Assembly: GCF_023229695.1 (NCBI RefSeq)
Contig: NZ_JALNYS010000013.1
Coordinates: 1-64,000 of the forward strand
Direction of reading: 5' to 3'
DNA: 64,000 bases
From: Sulfuricurvum sp.
GTDB taxonomy: Bacteria > Campylobacterota > Campylobacteria > Campylobacterales > Sulfurimonadaceae
A model generated the notes under the pieces. That model saw only the letters and a program-made list of their open reading frames with translations, was not told where the DNA came from and made no database searches. Both the position numbers and the translations under genes were made by a program. This document shows, in pieces, positions 52,097 to 62,378 of the stretch (within the stretch, counting starts at the first letter, position 1; each line of letters starts with the position of its first letter).

Positions 52097-52234
52097 GGGG
52101 GTATCCTATTTTTGCAAGGTTGCGTATGGTAATCTCATCCTCAGCGTACAATACCGATAAATTTTTAAAGAATTGAAAATTATCCATCAGAGACTCACTC
52201 GTAGTAGAAAATAAAAAATATTGAAAATAAATAG

Positions 52235-52247
52235 GGGTAGTTTACCC
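52235..52247. terminator. Small hairpin downstream of the giant kinase gene
   Basis: GGGTA-GTT-TACCC, 5 bp, flanked by AT-rich sequence with T-runs on the plus side. Weak candidate terminator. Confidence 0.35.
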
Positions 52248-52318
52248 TAATTTTTTGATTTTTATCGTAACACGGGAGCCGACTTAAGCGCTGATGTTAA
52301 GCGATAGAATTCCCCCTG

Positions 52319-55300
52319 TTATCTGGATATCGGGATTTTAATCGTAAATTTCGCCCCTTTTGGGGTGTTTTCGATCCGTATGGTTCCGTGGCAATGGTTC
52401 TCGATAACGGTTTTACACATATAAAGTCCCAATCCGGTCCCCGTATGGCTTTTGGTAGAGACATAGGGGAGAAATATCGTATCCATCAAAACCGTATCGA
52501 TCCCGCCGGCATTGTCTTCGACGCTGATGATCACATACCCCTCCTGCTGATCGCTTTTGATAACCATTTCCGGTGCGACGATACTCCGCTCTTCAAATAC
52601 ATCCTGTCCGTTTTTCAAAAGATTCAACATGACCTGAACCAACTCATTTTCAAACGTCCGGTATTCCAGATCGTTTTGATGGGTTTGACGGACGACAATG
52701 TTATTGTGGCTCAAAGAGTGCTCTATCAAACCAAGCGTTTTGGACAATAGTGTTGCACTGGTCGTTAACACGGCCTGTTTATTCGGCTTGAAAAAATCCC
52801 GAAAATCGGTAATGGTACGTGACAGATGTTGAATTTGCAATTCAATCGCATCGATATCTTCCAGAAAATTTTCCATCGTCGCTTTTTGAAGAAGAATATT
52901 GACCCGCCCCCGGCTTAGATAAGAGCTTATTATCGTTAACGGCTGTCTCCACTGATGGGCAATCATGGAGAGCATCTCTCCCATTTGTGCCTGGCGCGTC
53001 TGCATCAAAAACAGCTTATCTTTGATAGTGCGCTCCGTTACATCCTCCTGAACCGTCACAAAGTTGACAATCTCATTCTCTTTGTTAAAGATTGGAAATA
53101 TGATCGATGCGCAATCACGATGCTCACCGTTTTTCATCCGATTGATCATCGTACCCCGCCATACCTGTTTTTCTTCAGACACGGTATTCCAAAGCTGCCG
53201 GTAAAATGGCTCAGAGTGGGCTCCGGATCGAAAAATATTCATATTTTTGCCGATCAGCTCATGGTGAAAATACCCCGTCATCCCAAGGCATTGTTTATTA
53301 ACGTATTCAATAAAACCGTTTTTGTCGGTAATGATGGTGGTATAGGGGTTTTGATCTACGACCTGAGAGAGGCGGCTGATCTGATCTTGCGCCTGCTTGG
53401 ATTCCGTGACGTCCTGAATCGTTCCGGACATTTTTTGATGTTCCCCGTCCCATAGCATCTCTGCTCGTTGGTGGACATATTTAATATTTCCTTTTGCCGT
53501 TACAATGCGGTGCGTAACGTCATAATAACGCTGTCCGCTCAACGCTTTTTCAACGGCATTCAAAACAACCGTCTCGTCTTCGGGATGGAGATGGCGTATA
53601 AACCAATCCTCGTCTATCGCCGTTTCAAACGGTTCCAGTTCATAAATACGGTAGGTCTCGGCGGACCAGAGGATCTCTTCGGTGGTTCGGTTGTGTTGCC
53701 AACTCCCGATGTGCGCAATCTCTTGAGCTTTGTTGAGATTTTTTTCATTTTTTTTGAGCGATTCATACAAGGATGCGTTCTTGAAAATAATGGCCGACTG
53801 CGTCAATAAAAGACGTAGAGTCTGGACGGTATCGGGATTCAGCGGGGTCACGACGTCGCGGTTTTCGAGATATAAAACCCCTTCAACGCTCCCTTCGACC
53901 ATCGCTACCGTAACGGAACACGAAGCGGGTCTGTGTTGGCGGATATATTCATCGTATTGGAACATGCCGCTCTCAAAAGGGTTCTCCAGAGTGATATTTT
54001 TTTTCGAATTGATGGCATGAAACACGATCGCTTGCGGAATCAAGGTCGCTTCGTTCAGCGGTGTGTTTAAAAATTCGATCTCCCCGTTTGCAAAATCGAT
54101 ACCGGCACTTTTGGAAAAATGTTCCCCCTCTTTGAACATCAAAACGGCTCTGCTGGCGGTTGCATTTTCCACAATTATTTTCAGTAACGTCGTAACCAGT
54201 TCATCCGTATTCATCACCTGCGATATCGCTTGAAACGATTTCAACAGACTCTGGAAATTGGCGGGTTCCGATTTCATAAACGAACTGTTAGAAGAGCTCT
54301 CCATCATGCTTGATGCGGATAGCGTAGGGATGATGTATTTCGCTTTTAGCCGCTTTGCCGCTTCGTAGGCACCCCACTGGCTCAATCCGACAACGGCTTC
54401 ATTGAAATAGCGATTGCCCATCTCCGGATGGGAGAGTTTTTTCCAATACCGTCCCGCACTGACACCGGCCATAGCAATGGCAAACGGATTTTTATGTTTT
54501 CGGGCCACCTGCAATGCATCATCATAGGCTTTTGCCGCATTCCAATGGTTTTCAACCGATTTGATCCGCTCCGCTTTGAGCAGCAATTTCCAAAATTTAT
54601 AATTGGCCGGTGCCGCTTTGGAGTAGGAATCGCATTCTGACAAATCTCCCCTCAGGAGTGCCGTTTCGGTATCGGTTAAGGGGAGCCGTTTGTTCAAGAG
54701 GAGTATTGCCCTCAAAAAATGGAGCCGTATCTTCGGAAACATGATCACTTCGTTGGAGGTATAATGGACAAAACGCTCTAAATAGTTGTACCCTCTCTTC
54801 CATTCCCCTTCAAGCATACACGTTTGTGCTTTCAAGATACCATACCAGGCCAGTGCAGGATAAAAGTGTTCCGATTCCCACATGGCAATCGCTTTCTCTT
54901 CTACAGAAAAATCCTGAGGACCCGGATCTTGCAGATAGCGTACCGTATTGGTCAGAACCTGAAATACGGCAATCATTTTGGTATCGCCGGAACGGAGAAT
55001 AAACGTCTGTTCTTTGATAATCTCCTCACGAAGATGTTCCAGCGACTCCCCGGAGAGAAAATCGGAAAAATGGAGTAAAAAATTGGCCCAGGTACCGAAT
55101 ACGATATCTCCGTTCATCTTGCTTTGGTAAAGACTTTTACGATACAAAGTTACATTGGAAGGCAACGGTTTGACATAAGGATTGATAAAGTTGGCAAAAA
55201 AGTTGTGGACTTTCGGCAGCATGATCTTGTCATTGAGCTCCTGATTCAGCCGTAACGAGACCTTTCCGAAGCGGTACCCTTGCATGTACTCCCCTCTTGA

Positions 55301-58084
55301 AACCATCGATGCTCCATACAAAACATATCCGAAAGAGGACTCACTCGAATTTCCGAAACGGAAAGAGAGATCGATAATGTTTAGATAGGCCCATTGCATC
55401 CATTCGATATCGGCGAGATAAAAAGCGGCTTCCCAGTAATCGACCAGCAACGATAGAGTTTTTTGTTTGTGCTGATTTTGCAATCGTGGCAATTTGACTA
55501 TCTCTTCGGGGCTACCGTAAAGGGGATTGCTCTTGATCTTTTGATCCAACTTTTCCACGATTTCATGAAGTTCCTTATCGGTATTGGGGATGTGCAGTCC
55601 AAGCTCTTTTAATAACCGATCTCCGAACTCGATCAACTCGTTAAAATGGGTCCCTTTTGTGACGCAGATGTTTTTCAGCACGCTGAAGCACATCACCCGC
55701 TCTTGTATGTTTTTCCCTTTTGCCATCAGCTGTACGGTATGGGCATACGCATCGTTATGCTGTGCGTTGAGATACAGACTCTTCCCTTTCAGAAGTTGGT
55801 ATTGAAAGGTCAAAGAGCGCTCATTGTTCCATAAGCGTTCACAAAATAGATGGGTGTCGATCCACCGTACACGCTCCATTGCCAATGGGTACGCGTTGTT
55901 CTTGATCATTTCATCCAGCGCTTGCACATTCAGTTTATAGAGTCTGGCAGGAAAATCATCCCGTTCATAAGCATTATTGAGATGATGGGTGATGGCAACA
56001 GTGCCGCCCCCTCTTTTCCCCTCAAACGTACGTTCCAGATAGTGACCGATTTTTCTATGGATCTGTTTTTTCATCCCATCACCCATCGAGGAAAAAACAA
56101 ACTGATGAATCTGATCGTGAACAAACTGATACTCTCTTCCTACCAGTTCAATGAACCCTTTTTCTTCCAGCTCTTCCAATAAACGGTTCGGTTGTCCCAA
56201 AAATTCCATAATGGCGAGGGTCCGTCGTAGATCGTACCGATTGCCCAATAATGCCAGATGTTGCAGATATCCTTGTTTCTCCCTCTCCAAAAGCGAGAAT
56301 CGGGCATTGATAATCGTCACAATATTGATGCTGGAAGCGTACGATTTGAGCTGTTCAAGAGAGTAATTCCATCTGCCGTTCTCAAAGCGCAACCCCTTTG
56401 AATCAATCAGATGGCCCAAAAATGTTTTGACATAAAAAGGGTTCCCGCCGGTTTTTTTATACACCAGCGATGCAAATTTTTCACGTTGTTCACTCCTCTC
56501 CTGCAAAAATTCATCGAGAAACCGATTGATCTCTTTTTCATTGAGAGGGGTAAGATGGAGCGTGTAGCAGTGATCGCGTGATTTGTCCTGAATCGCCTCG
56601 ATCAATTTGGCAATACCGCTGTGTTCGCTCTCCCGATAACTGGCGATAAAATGGAGATTCGGATTGGTGATTTCAAGAATCGATTTTTCGATCACCTCTA
56701 CCGATGCCGGATCGGCCCACTGAAGATCATCCATAAATAAGACCAAAGGGGAATCTGCCGTGACGATATGGGTGAAAAAATCTTCAAGCGCATACGGGAG
56801 CTGAGAGCGAATCTCATCAGACGAATGAAACGGCTGATCCGATGAAAACGGAAAAATTTCGCACAGTTCCGGGAAGACTTGACACAAAACCCGAATCGTG
56901 TTCGGATGAATGTTAAACGCTGTGTTTCTCGGAGCATGATTCTTTAGATGGATATGAAACTGTGAAAAAATCTGCTTAAAAACATGATACGGAGAAGCCG
57001 TTTGATATTGTTCGAACTTCCCTTTGAAAATACGGAATCGCCCGGTATTGAGGTAGGTAAAAAACTCCTCAATCAAACGGGTTTTCCCCACTCCGGAACT
57101 CCCCGAAACCACTATCCTGACCGATTTCCCGGCAAGGGCTTTTTCGGCCGCTCTCTTCAGCAACGCCGTCTCCTGTTCCCTTCCGAAAAGGCGCTCTCCG
57201 AATTTGAGCACAGGGCGGTCCTGAGTCGCAATCACAAACGCCTCCACCCCTCCGCTCTGTTCCAGCAACCGGCGGCACTGCTTCAGATCATACACGATGG
57301 CCTCATCGCTTTGGTAGCGGCGCTCAGGCTGTTTCTCAATCAGTTTTTCGACAATATCCGAGAGGACGGACGGCAGGGCATCGTTAAGGGTATTGAGCGG
57401 TTTTGGGTCCAATGCGATCTGCTTGTGAATCAGTTCATACCGGTCTTTCGCATCAAAAGGGAGCTGTCCGGAGAAGAGATGGTAAAGCGTCATCCCGAAA
57501 CTGTAAAAATCGGTTCGATGATCGATTTTTTGCTTGGTTCGGCCGGTCTGTTCGGGCGACATGTAGAGGAGATTTCCGGAAGTGCCGACATCGATATCGT
57601 TATTGTATCGGTAATGGTTATCGAATAACGAATAACCGAAATCGATCATCTGAACCGCTTTTGTTTCAGGATTATAGATGATATTTTTGGGATTGACATC
57701 GGCGTGGATGATATGTTTTTGGTGCAGATAACGGATCGTTTCGGCGACATCAATCGCAATGTCCAGCGATTCGTCGATCCCAAAACGCCCCTCCTGAAGA
57801 ATATTGAACAATGAATCCCCGCCGATGTCTTCGAAAATATGGATGTATCGTGATCGGATATCCCCTTCGTTCACCATTTTGACAACTTTGGAGGACTTTA
57901 GGGAGGAAAGGATTTGATATTCATTCACAAATTGCGCTATGTTATGCTCATTCTGCGCGCTTGTTTTAAGCATCTTAATAATAACACTGTGTTTCGTAGA
58001 AAGATGGATCGCCCGATACACAACGGTCGTCAGGTTCTCATGCAAGGTATCGATAATCTGATAGTCTCTGCTAATTGTCGTCAA
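52319..58084 (-). CDS. Giant Ser/Thr kinase-ATPase-GAF-PAS-histidine kinase
   Basis: A 1921-residue cytoplasmic signalling protein. Order: eukaryotic-type protein kinase at about 10-275 (HADVNPKNIIYNP catalytic loop with HAD for HRD, MIDFGYSLFD); a STAND-like ATPase at about 295-560 (VVSGSSGVGKTRLIEEFFTY Walker A, LVLFMDDLQWADP Walker B); a long helical repeat region of about 600 residues; a GAF domain at about 1310-1450; two PAS domains at about 1465-1700; and a histidine kinase with MLSMIAHQWRQPLTIISSYL and GTGLGLYMCKTVIENHCHGT at the end. Similar multidomain kinases occur in cyanobacteria and delta-proteobacteria. The gene precedes the PAS-kinase gene and follows the HD-GYP gene on the same strand. 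Confidence 0.93.
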   Translation of the reverse strand: MTTISRDYQIIDTLHENLTTVVYRAIHLSTKHSVIIKMLKTSAQNEHNIAQFVNEYQILSSLKSSKVVKMVNEGDIRSRYIHIFEDIGGDSLFNILQEGRFGIDESLDIAIDVAETIRYLHQKHIIHADVNPKNIIYNPETKAVQMIDFGYSLFDNHYRYNNDIDVGTSGNLLYMSPEQTGRTKQKIDHRTDFYSFGMTLYHLFSGQLPFDAKDRYELIHKQIALDPKPLNTLNDALPSVLSDIVEKLIEKQPERRYQSDEAIVYDLKQCRRLLEQSGGVEAFVIATQDRPVLKFGERLFGREQETALLKRAAEKALAGKSVRIVVSGSSGVGKTRLIEEFFTYLNTGRFRIFKGKFEQYQTASPYHVFKQIFSQFHIHLKNHAPRNTAFNIHPNTIRVLCQVFPELCEIFPFSSDQPFHSSDEIRSQLPYALEDFFTHIVTADSPLVLFMDDLQWADPASVEVIEKSILEITNPNLHFIASYRESEHSGIAKLIEAIQDKSRDHCYTLHLTPLNEKEINRFLDEFLQERSEQREKFASLVYKKTGGNPFYVKTFLGHLIDSKGLRFENGRWNYSLEQLKSYASSINIVTIINARFSLLEREKQGYLQHLALLGNRYDLRRTLAIMEFLGQPNRLLEELEEKGFIELVGREYQFVHDQIHQFVFSSMGDGMKKQIHRKIGHYLERTFEGKRGGGTVAITHHLNNAYERDDFPARLYKLNVQALDEMIKNNAYPLAMERVRWIDTHLFCERLWNNERSLTFQYQLLKGKSLYLNAQHNDAYAHTVQLMAKGKNIQERVMCFSVLKNICVTKGTHFNELIEFGDRLLKELGLHIPNTDKELHEIVEKLDQKIKSNPLYGSPEEIVKLPRLQNQHKQKTLSLLVDYWEAAFYLADIEWMQWAYLNIIDLSFRFGNSSESSFGYVLYGASMVSRGEYMQGYRFGKVSLRLNQELNDKIMLPKVHNFFANFINPYVKPLPSNVTLYRKSLYQSKMNGDIVFGTWANFLLHFSDFLSGESLEHLREEIIKEQTFILRSGDTKMIAVFQVLTNTVRYLQDPGPQDFSVEEKAIAMWESEHFYPALAWYGILKAQTCMLEGEWKRGYNYLERFVHYTSNEVIMFPKIRLHFLRAILLLNKRLPLTDTETALLRGDLSECDSYSKAAPANYKFWKLLLKAERIKSVENHWNAAKAYDDALQVARKHKNPFAIAMAGVSAGRYWKKLSHPEMGNRYFNEAVVGLSQWGAYEAAKRLKAKYIIPTLSASSMMESSSNSSFMKSEPANFQSLLKSFQAISQVMNTDELVTTLLKIIVENATASRAVLMFKEGEHFSKSAGIDFANGEIEFLNTPLNEATLIPQAIVFHAINSKKNITLENPFESGMFQYDEYIRQHRPASCSVTVAMVEGSVEGVLYLENRDVVTPLNPDTVQTLRLLLTQSAIIFKNASLYESLKKNEKNLNKAQEIAHIGSWQHNRTTEEILWSAETYRIYELEPFETAIDEDWFIRHLHPEDETVVLNAVEKALSGQRYYDVTHRIVTAKGNIKYVHQRAEMLWDGEHQKMSGTIQDVTESKQAQDQISRLSQVVDQNPYTTIITDKNGFIEYVNKQCLGMTGYFHHELIGKNMNIFRSGAHSEPFYRQLWNTVSEEKQVWRGTMINRMKNGEHRDCASIIFPIFNKENEIVNFVTVQEDVTERTIKDKLFLMQTRQAQMGEMLSMIAHQWRQPLTIISSYLSRGRVNILLQKATMENFLEDIDAIELQIQHLSRTITDFRDFFKPNKQAVLTTSATLLSKTLGLIEHSLSHNNIVVRQTHQNDLEYRTFENELVQVMLNLLKNGQDVFEERSIVAPEMVIKSDQQEGYVIISVEDNAGGIDTVLMDTIFLPYVSTKSHTGTGLGLYMCKTVIENHCHGTIRIENTPKGAKFTIKIPISR

Positions 58085-58111
58085 AAGGGCTCCTAAACCA
58101 AAATCATACGC

Positions 58112-59545
58112 TCAATCGGTGAACTCTTGCGAGATTTCGATGAAACGATCGATATTCGCCATAAAAATATCCACCAATCCCGGATCAAAATGGCGCGCGC
58201 GTTCATTCACGATGAATTCAATGATCTGCTCCATCGGCCACGCTTTTTTGTACACACGCTCACAGCTCAATGCATCAAATACATCCGCCAATGCGGTGAT
58301 TCTGCCGTAAATATGGATCTCTTCGCCCGACAAAGCCCGGGGATATCCTGAACCGTCCCATTTTTCATGATGTTCGCGGGCAATGATGGCGGCCGCCTGA
58401 AGCAACGGGCGTTTGGAATTTTTAAGAATATCGTAGCCGATCGAGCTGTGTCTTTTCATCACGTCGTATTCATCCGGTTCCAGTTTGCCGGGTTTGAGCA
58501 AAATCGAATCGGCGATACCGATCTTTCCGATGTCATGCATCGGGGAAGCGCTGTAGATGAGTTTGGCCTCCTCCGCATCCAACCCATAGAGTTCTGCAAG
58601 GAGTTTCGAATATTTTGAGACCCGTCGTACATGATTGCCCGTCTCATTCGATCGGGTTTCCCCGATCTCGCCGAGGAGATTGAGCATTTCATGCTGCGTA
58701 TTCCAAATTTCATCGTTCAAATTGTGCATTTGAGTCACATCGTAGCTGATACTGATAAATTCCAGAATATGGCCGAATTCATCCAGTATCGGTTTGATCG
58801 TTGTATCGGTTATGTAATGGGAACCCTCTTTTTTGAGGTTTTTGATCGTTCCGTGCCATATTTTTTTATCCAGAATCGTTTGCCACATATGCTCATAAAA
58901 ATGGGGCGGTATCTCCGCATGGCGGATAAGCTTATGCCCGTGTTGAAGCATCTCCTCTTTCGGATAACCGCTTGTTGCACAAAACGCATCGTTGACGTAG
59001 GTGATATTCCCCTGCAAATCGGTTTTGGAGACGATCATCGAGACGTCTACGACCTCTTTATACTGTTCGAGGAGCGTTGACTGATGGATAAGGTCTTGTT
59101 TGAGATGTGCCGTAAAATCTTCCACTTTTCGGGCATTAAAGAGATTCTGAACCACCGTATAAAGCGTCTGAATCATACTGTCGGTTTTCATCGGCTTGAG
59201 AATGAACTGGGCAACACCGTTATTGATCAGTTCAAGCAGATAGATACTGTCTTCGCAAGCAGATGTGACAATAACACTTTGTGAGGGGTTTATCTCTTTG
59301 ATCTTCTGGATCATAGCAACCCCGTTCATCTCCGGCATCAGGATATCGGTAATGACAATATCGTAGGATTTTTGTCCATAAAGAGACAACCCCTCTTTGC
59401 CGTTATCAGCGGTATCAACGACGGAAAATATCGTTGAAAAAAGCATGGCGGTATTTCCCCGTATCAGCTCTTCGTCTTCGACGTACAATACTTTCATCCC
59501 CTCCGCATAAAGCGTCAGTTGTTTCAGCATCTCTTTAACGTGCAT
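58112..59545 (-). CDS. REC-PAS-HD-GYP cyclic-di-GMP phosphodiesterase
   Basis: A 477-residue response regulator when started at ATG 59545, which has GGAGGATC ahead; the frame is open to 59620. Receiver at about 12-130 (YVEDEELIRGNT, VITDILMPEMNGVA), PAS at about 165-285 (VSKTDLQGNITYVNDAFCAT), HD-GYP at about 300-477 with MHDIGKIGIADSILLKPGKL and HHEKWDGSGYPRALSGEEIH. Catalytic His/Asp and the GYP triad are intact, so active cyclic-di-GMP hydrolysis is likely. It lies 27 bases ahead of the giant kinase gene, a plausible upstream partner. Confidence 0.94.
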   Translation of the reverse strand: MHVKEMLKQLTLYAEGMKVLYVEDEELIRGNTAMLFSTIFSVVDTADNGKEGLSLYGQKSYDIVITDILMPEMNGVAMIQKIKEINPSQSVIVTSACEDSIYLLELINNGVAQFILKPMKTDSMIQTLYTVVQNLFNARKVEDFTAHLKQDLIHQSTLLEQYKEVVDVSMIVSKTDLQGNITYVNDAFCATSGYPKEEMLQHGHKLIRHAEIPPHFYEHMWQTILDKKIWHGTIKNLKKEGSHYITDTTIKPILDEFGHILEFISISYDVTQMHNLNDEIWNTQHEMLNLLGEIGETRSNETGNHVRRVSKYSKLLAELYGLDAEEAKLIYSASPMHDIGKIGIADSILLKPGKLEPDEYDVMKRHSSIGYDILKNSKRPLLQAAAIIAREHHEKWDGSGYPRALSGEEIHIYGRITALADVFDALSCERVYKKAWPMEQIIEFIVNERARHFDPGLVDIFMANIDRFIEISQEFTD

Positions 59546-59597
59546 TATTGTTGATCCTCCAATGGCAGTTTGATCGTAGAACAGCGTTTTTATCTTT

Positions 59598-59911
59598 GAT
59601 GTTACGCACTTTCTGGGCAAAGCCCAGAAAGTGGCAGGGACAGATGTCCCTACAACCCCCTAAAGCTACCCGTATCTTTCGGATACGGGAGAGATAACCG
59701 ATTTGATGTTACGCACTTTCCGCTCATAGCCCGTAAAGTGGCGGGGACAAATTGTCCCCTGCACCCCCCTAAAGCTACCCGTATCTTTCGGATACGGGAG
59801 AGATAACCGATTTGATGTTACGCACTTTCCGCTCATAGCCCGTAAAGTGGCGGGGACAAATTGTCCCCTGCACCCCCCTGAAGCTACCCGTATCTTTCGG
59901 ATACGGGAGAT
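59598..59911. repeat. Tandem repeat, three units of 107-109 bp plus a partial
   Basis: Three near-identical units start at 59598, 59705 and 59814; a partial unit (GATGTTACGCACTTT) is at about 59965-59980. Each unit carries three inverted repeats: CACTTT...AAAGTG (a perfect 12 bp stem CACTTTCTGGGC/GCCCAGAAAGTG in unit 1), GGGGACAAATTGTCCCC, and CCCGTATC...GATACGGG. Units 2 and 3 are nearly identical and differ from unit 1 in the first hairpin. The stretch 59546-59997 holds no ORF I can support. Confidence 0.85.
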
Positions 59912-59998
59912 TAACTCCCCTTGAAGTACCCCTTAAGGCAAGGTGTGTAAGGTCAGTTTGTACCTGATGTTACGCACTTTTCTAAAAAGGGTAAAAAA

Positions 59999-61160
59999 TT
60001 AGTTTTCTCCGACATAATAGTGAATTGCTATGGTATCGTATTTTCCGTTATTTTCAATGCAAATGAATATTTTTTTGTACGGAACAACGGTAACGTCACA
60101 TTCTTCAAACCCATCAAAAAAACTCAATATTGCCCTCTTCCACATCTTCCGGCCGGATCAGCGCAATGATTTGCTGGATACTCATTGCGGTGGGCTGATG
60201 GATATGGTGAATATTCTTCATTGCCATACTTTCGATCGTAAATCGGTCGATATAGAGGGTCATATCGATGCACACCGCATCAAAAAGCTTTAATACCATT
60301 TCCGGTTTTGCCTCGATTAACGCCACAAATGCGGATCCCTCTCCCATAGCATAAGCGAGTTCTTCCATATTGTTCGCCAACAAATCCATAAACGGCGTAT
60401 AGAGGCGCAGGGTATGACCGATTTTTACAATATGTTCTGCAATCGTATCGATTTTTGCGCTATCGCGGTCACCGCAATAGCGTATCAGCAGATTCGGTAT
60501 CTCGCCGAGCAACTCTTTCATCTCATCCGCGTCTTCCGACATAAAGAGCACTTTTTCATACCCTTGGTCTTCGTCTTTGGCGAAATACTCTTTGAACAGC
60601 AGTTCGGTATCTTCCGGATTATTTTGGAAAAAAAGCTCTTCTACCTGCTGATTTTTTACCGTGATCGCATGCAGCTGGGCTTCCAGCGTTCGAACTTGCT
60701 GTTTGAGTTTATTGCGTTCTTCGTGCAGCTCTTTAAAGAGTAGCGCATTCACATTATAGGTATCCGCATCGCGGCAAATCGGGTACAGCACTTTAAGCAT
60801 CTCCTCTAGAACAATCGGTTTGAGGATAAAACTGCTGATCCCCTTACGGATCATACCGATTAAAGTCTCCTGCTCATCATGGGCCGTAATCGCAATAATT
60901 TTTTGTTCCGGATTGATCTCCCGTATACGGTCGATCATCTCCAGACCGTTCATACGGGGCATATTGATGTCGGTAACGATAATATCATACTCTCCGTTAT
61001 TGTAGTGTTGGAGCCCCTCTTCCCCGTTCTCAGCCAAATCAACCTTTGCAAAAAACGGTTCCAGCAACATCGCGGTCGCTTTTCTGAGTTCATGATTGTC
61101 TTCGACATAAAGGACGTTCAAGGTATGCGAAAATTTTTGAATATTTTTGGTGATTAACAT
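59999..61160 (-). CDS. Response-regulator-like protein with a T7 frame break near its end
   Basis: A receiver protein. The start is taken at ATG 61160 (AGGAG ahead). Receiver at about 12-130 (VLYVEDNHELRKATAMLLEP, VTDINMPRMNGLEMIDRIRE); a coiled coil at about 145-190; and a unique C-terminal domain of about 150 residues. The continuous frame stops at 60114 just after EEGNIEFF, inside a run of seven T (minus strand, 60113-60119). If one T is skipped the frame continues for about 38 more residues (DGFEECDVTVVPYKKIFICI through IAIHYYVGEN) to TAA at 59999-60001, and this stretch looks like real coding sequence. Either the run is a sequencing or assembly error, or a slippage or phase-variation site. 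Partner of the neighbouring signalling genes is not known. Confidence 0.8.
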
Positions 61161-61381
61161 TTTAGTTCTCCTATCCGATCCCACCCATCGAACTTTTCCT
61201 TTTTTAGTTCAATTTCCATACGGATCTATTCACATACTCAATGATGTTGAATAGCCATATCATATTGAGAAATAGTCACAAAACAATCACAGGAGCTTTT
61301 TTTGTACCCAAACGGTTACCTACCCTCACTGTAACCCTCAGGAGAAATATCCCCAAGGGGGGTTCACTAGCCGATCCCGTG

Positions 61382-62377
61382 TTAACTGCGGTAGTGCTGC
61401 AATGCGTGCATATACGAGTTACGCTCATAGGCTGAGGGATTATCGGTATGGGAGAGCGAAATGCTCCCTTTCATCTGTGAAATCGATTCATACTCATGCT
61501 CTTGCATCCAGGATGTGAGGTCATGTAAAATATTTCGAATCTCCCCCTCACCGTGAAGGAGCAATACCGAAGCCAATGCCGTGGCATCGGCACCGCTCAT
61601 CACCGCCTTTAAGACATCTTGGCCGCTGTGGATACCGGTATTGGCACAGAGGGAGCAGCCAAGTTTGTTGTAGAGTATCGCACACCACCGTAACGTTTCA
61701 CTGAGACTGGCTGAGCTGGTGATATTCGCTTGCCGCAACGCCGTGAGCAATTCCAGATCGACATCGACCCGGCTTGGGTTATCGAAAATCGTCAAACCGT
61801 CAGCCCCCGCTTCGACAAGCCGTTTTGCCATATTTGCAGGGTTCGAAAAATAGGCATTCATTTTGACGTTCAAAGGAATCGAGATATGTTTTTTGACGGT
61901 AGAGACGGTATCGATATACATCTGTTCTATTGTAGGCCCTTCCATATCAACCGAGGTGGGGATATAGGTGATGTTAAGTTCCAGAGCATCTGCCCCTGCC
62001 TCTTGCAATTTCTTCGCGTATTTGGCCCATCCCCCGGCAGAAACACCGTTCAAGCTGGCAATTACGGGAATGGAAACGGCTGCTTTGACCCGCATGATCT
62101 CTTTGAGGTAATTTTCTGCCTGGATATTTTCAAAATCGACTCCAGCGGGTAGATAACTCAACGCTTCAGCATACGATTCGCTGTTAGCGTGTAAAAAATG
62201 GTCGATCTGCCGAAGTTCGCGGTTGATCTCCTCTTCAAAGAGCGAATGGATGATCACCGCAGCGATACCGTTGTCTTCAAGCTTTCGGATACTCTCCAGC
62301 GATGCCGTCAACGGTGAAGCGCTTGCGATCAACGGATTTTTCAGCGTAAATCCTAAAAAAGTGGTTGAAAGGTCCAT
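61382..62377 (-). CDS. Dihydroorotate dehydrogenase-like protein
   Basis: A 331-residue flavoprotein of the dihydroorotate-dehydrogenase-like (PreA/PyrD-type) family, started at ATG 62377 with AGGAGGTG ahead. The N-terminus MDLSTTFLGFTLKNPLIASA is typical; ASLNGVSAGGWAKYAKKLQE and ADALELNITYIPTS follow. It sits one base after the pyruvate:ferredoxin oxidoreductase gene, a pairing frequent in anaerobes and Campylobacterota. This is probably not the pyrimidine enzyme; substrate and electron acceptor are unknown. Confidence 0.88.
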   Translation of the reverse strand: MDLSTTFLGFTLKNPLIASASPLTASLESIRKLEDNGIAAVIIHSLFEEEINRELRQIDHFLHANSESYAEALSYLPAGVDFENIQAENYLKEIMRVKAAVSIPVIASLNGVSAGGWAKYAKKLQEAGADALELNITYIPTSVDMEGPTIEQMYIDTVSTVKKHISIPLNVKMNAYFSNPANMAKRLVEAGADGLTIFDNPSRVDVDLELLTALRQANITSSASLSETLRWCAILYNKLGCSLCANTGIHSGQDVLKAVMSGADATALASVLLLHGEGEIRNILHDLTSWMQEHEYESISQMKGSISLSHTDNPSAYERNSYMHALQHYRS

Positions 62378-62378
62378 G

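Noticed and set aside
59598..59911. Tandem repeat as a CRISPR array
   Set aside because: The units are contiguous and nearly identical throughout, with no unique spacers between short repeats, and no cas genes are present.
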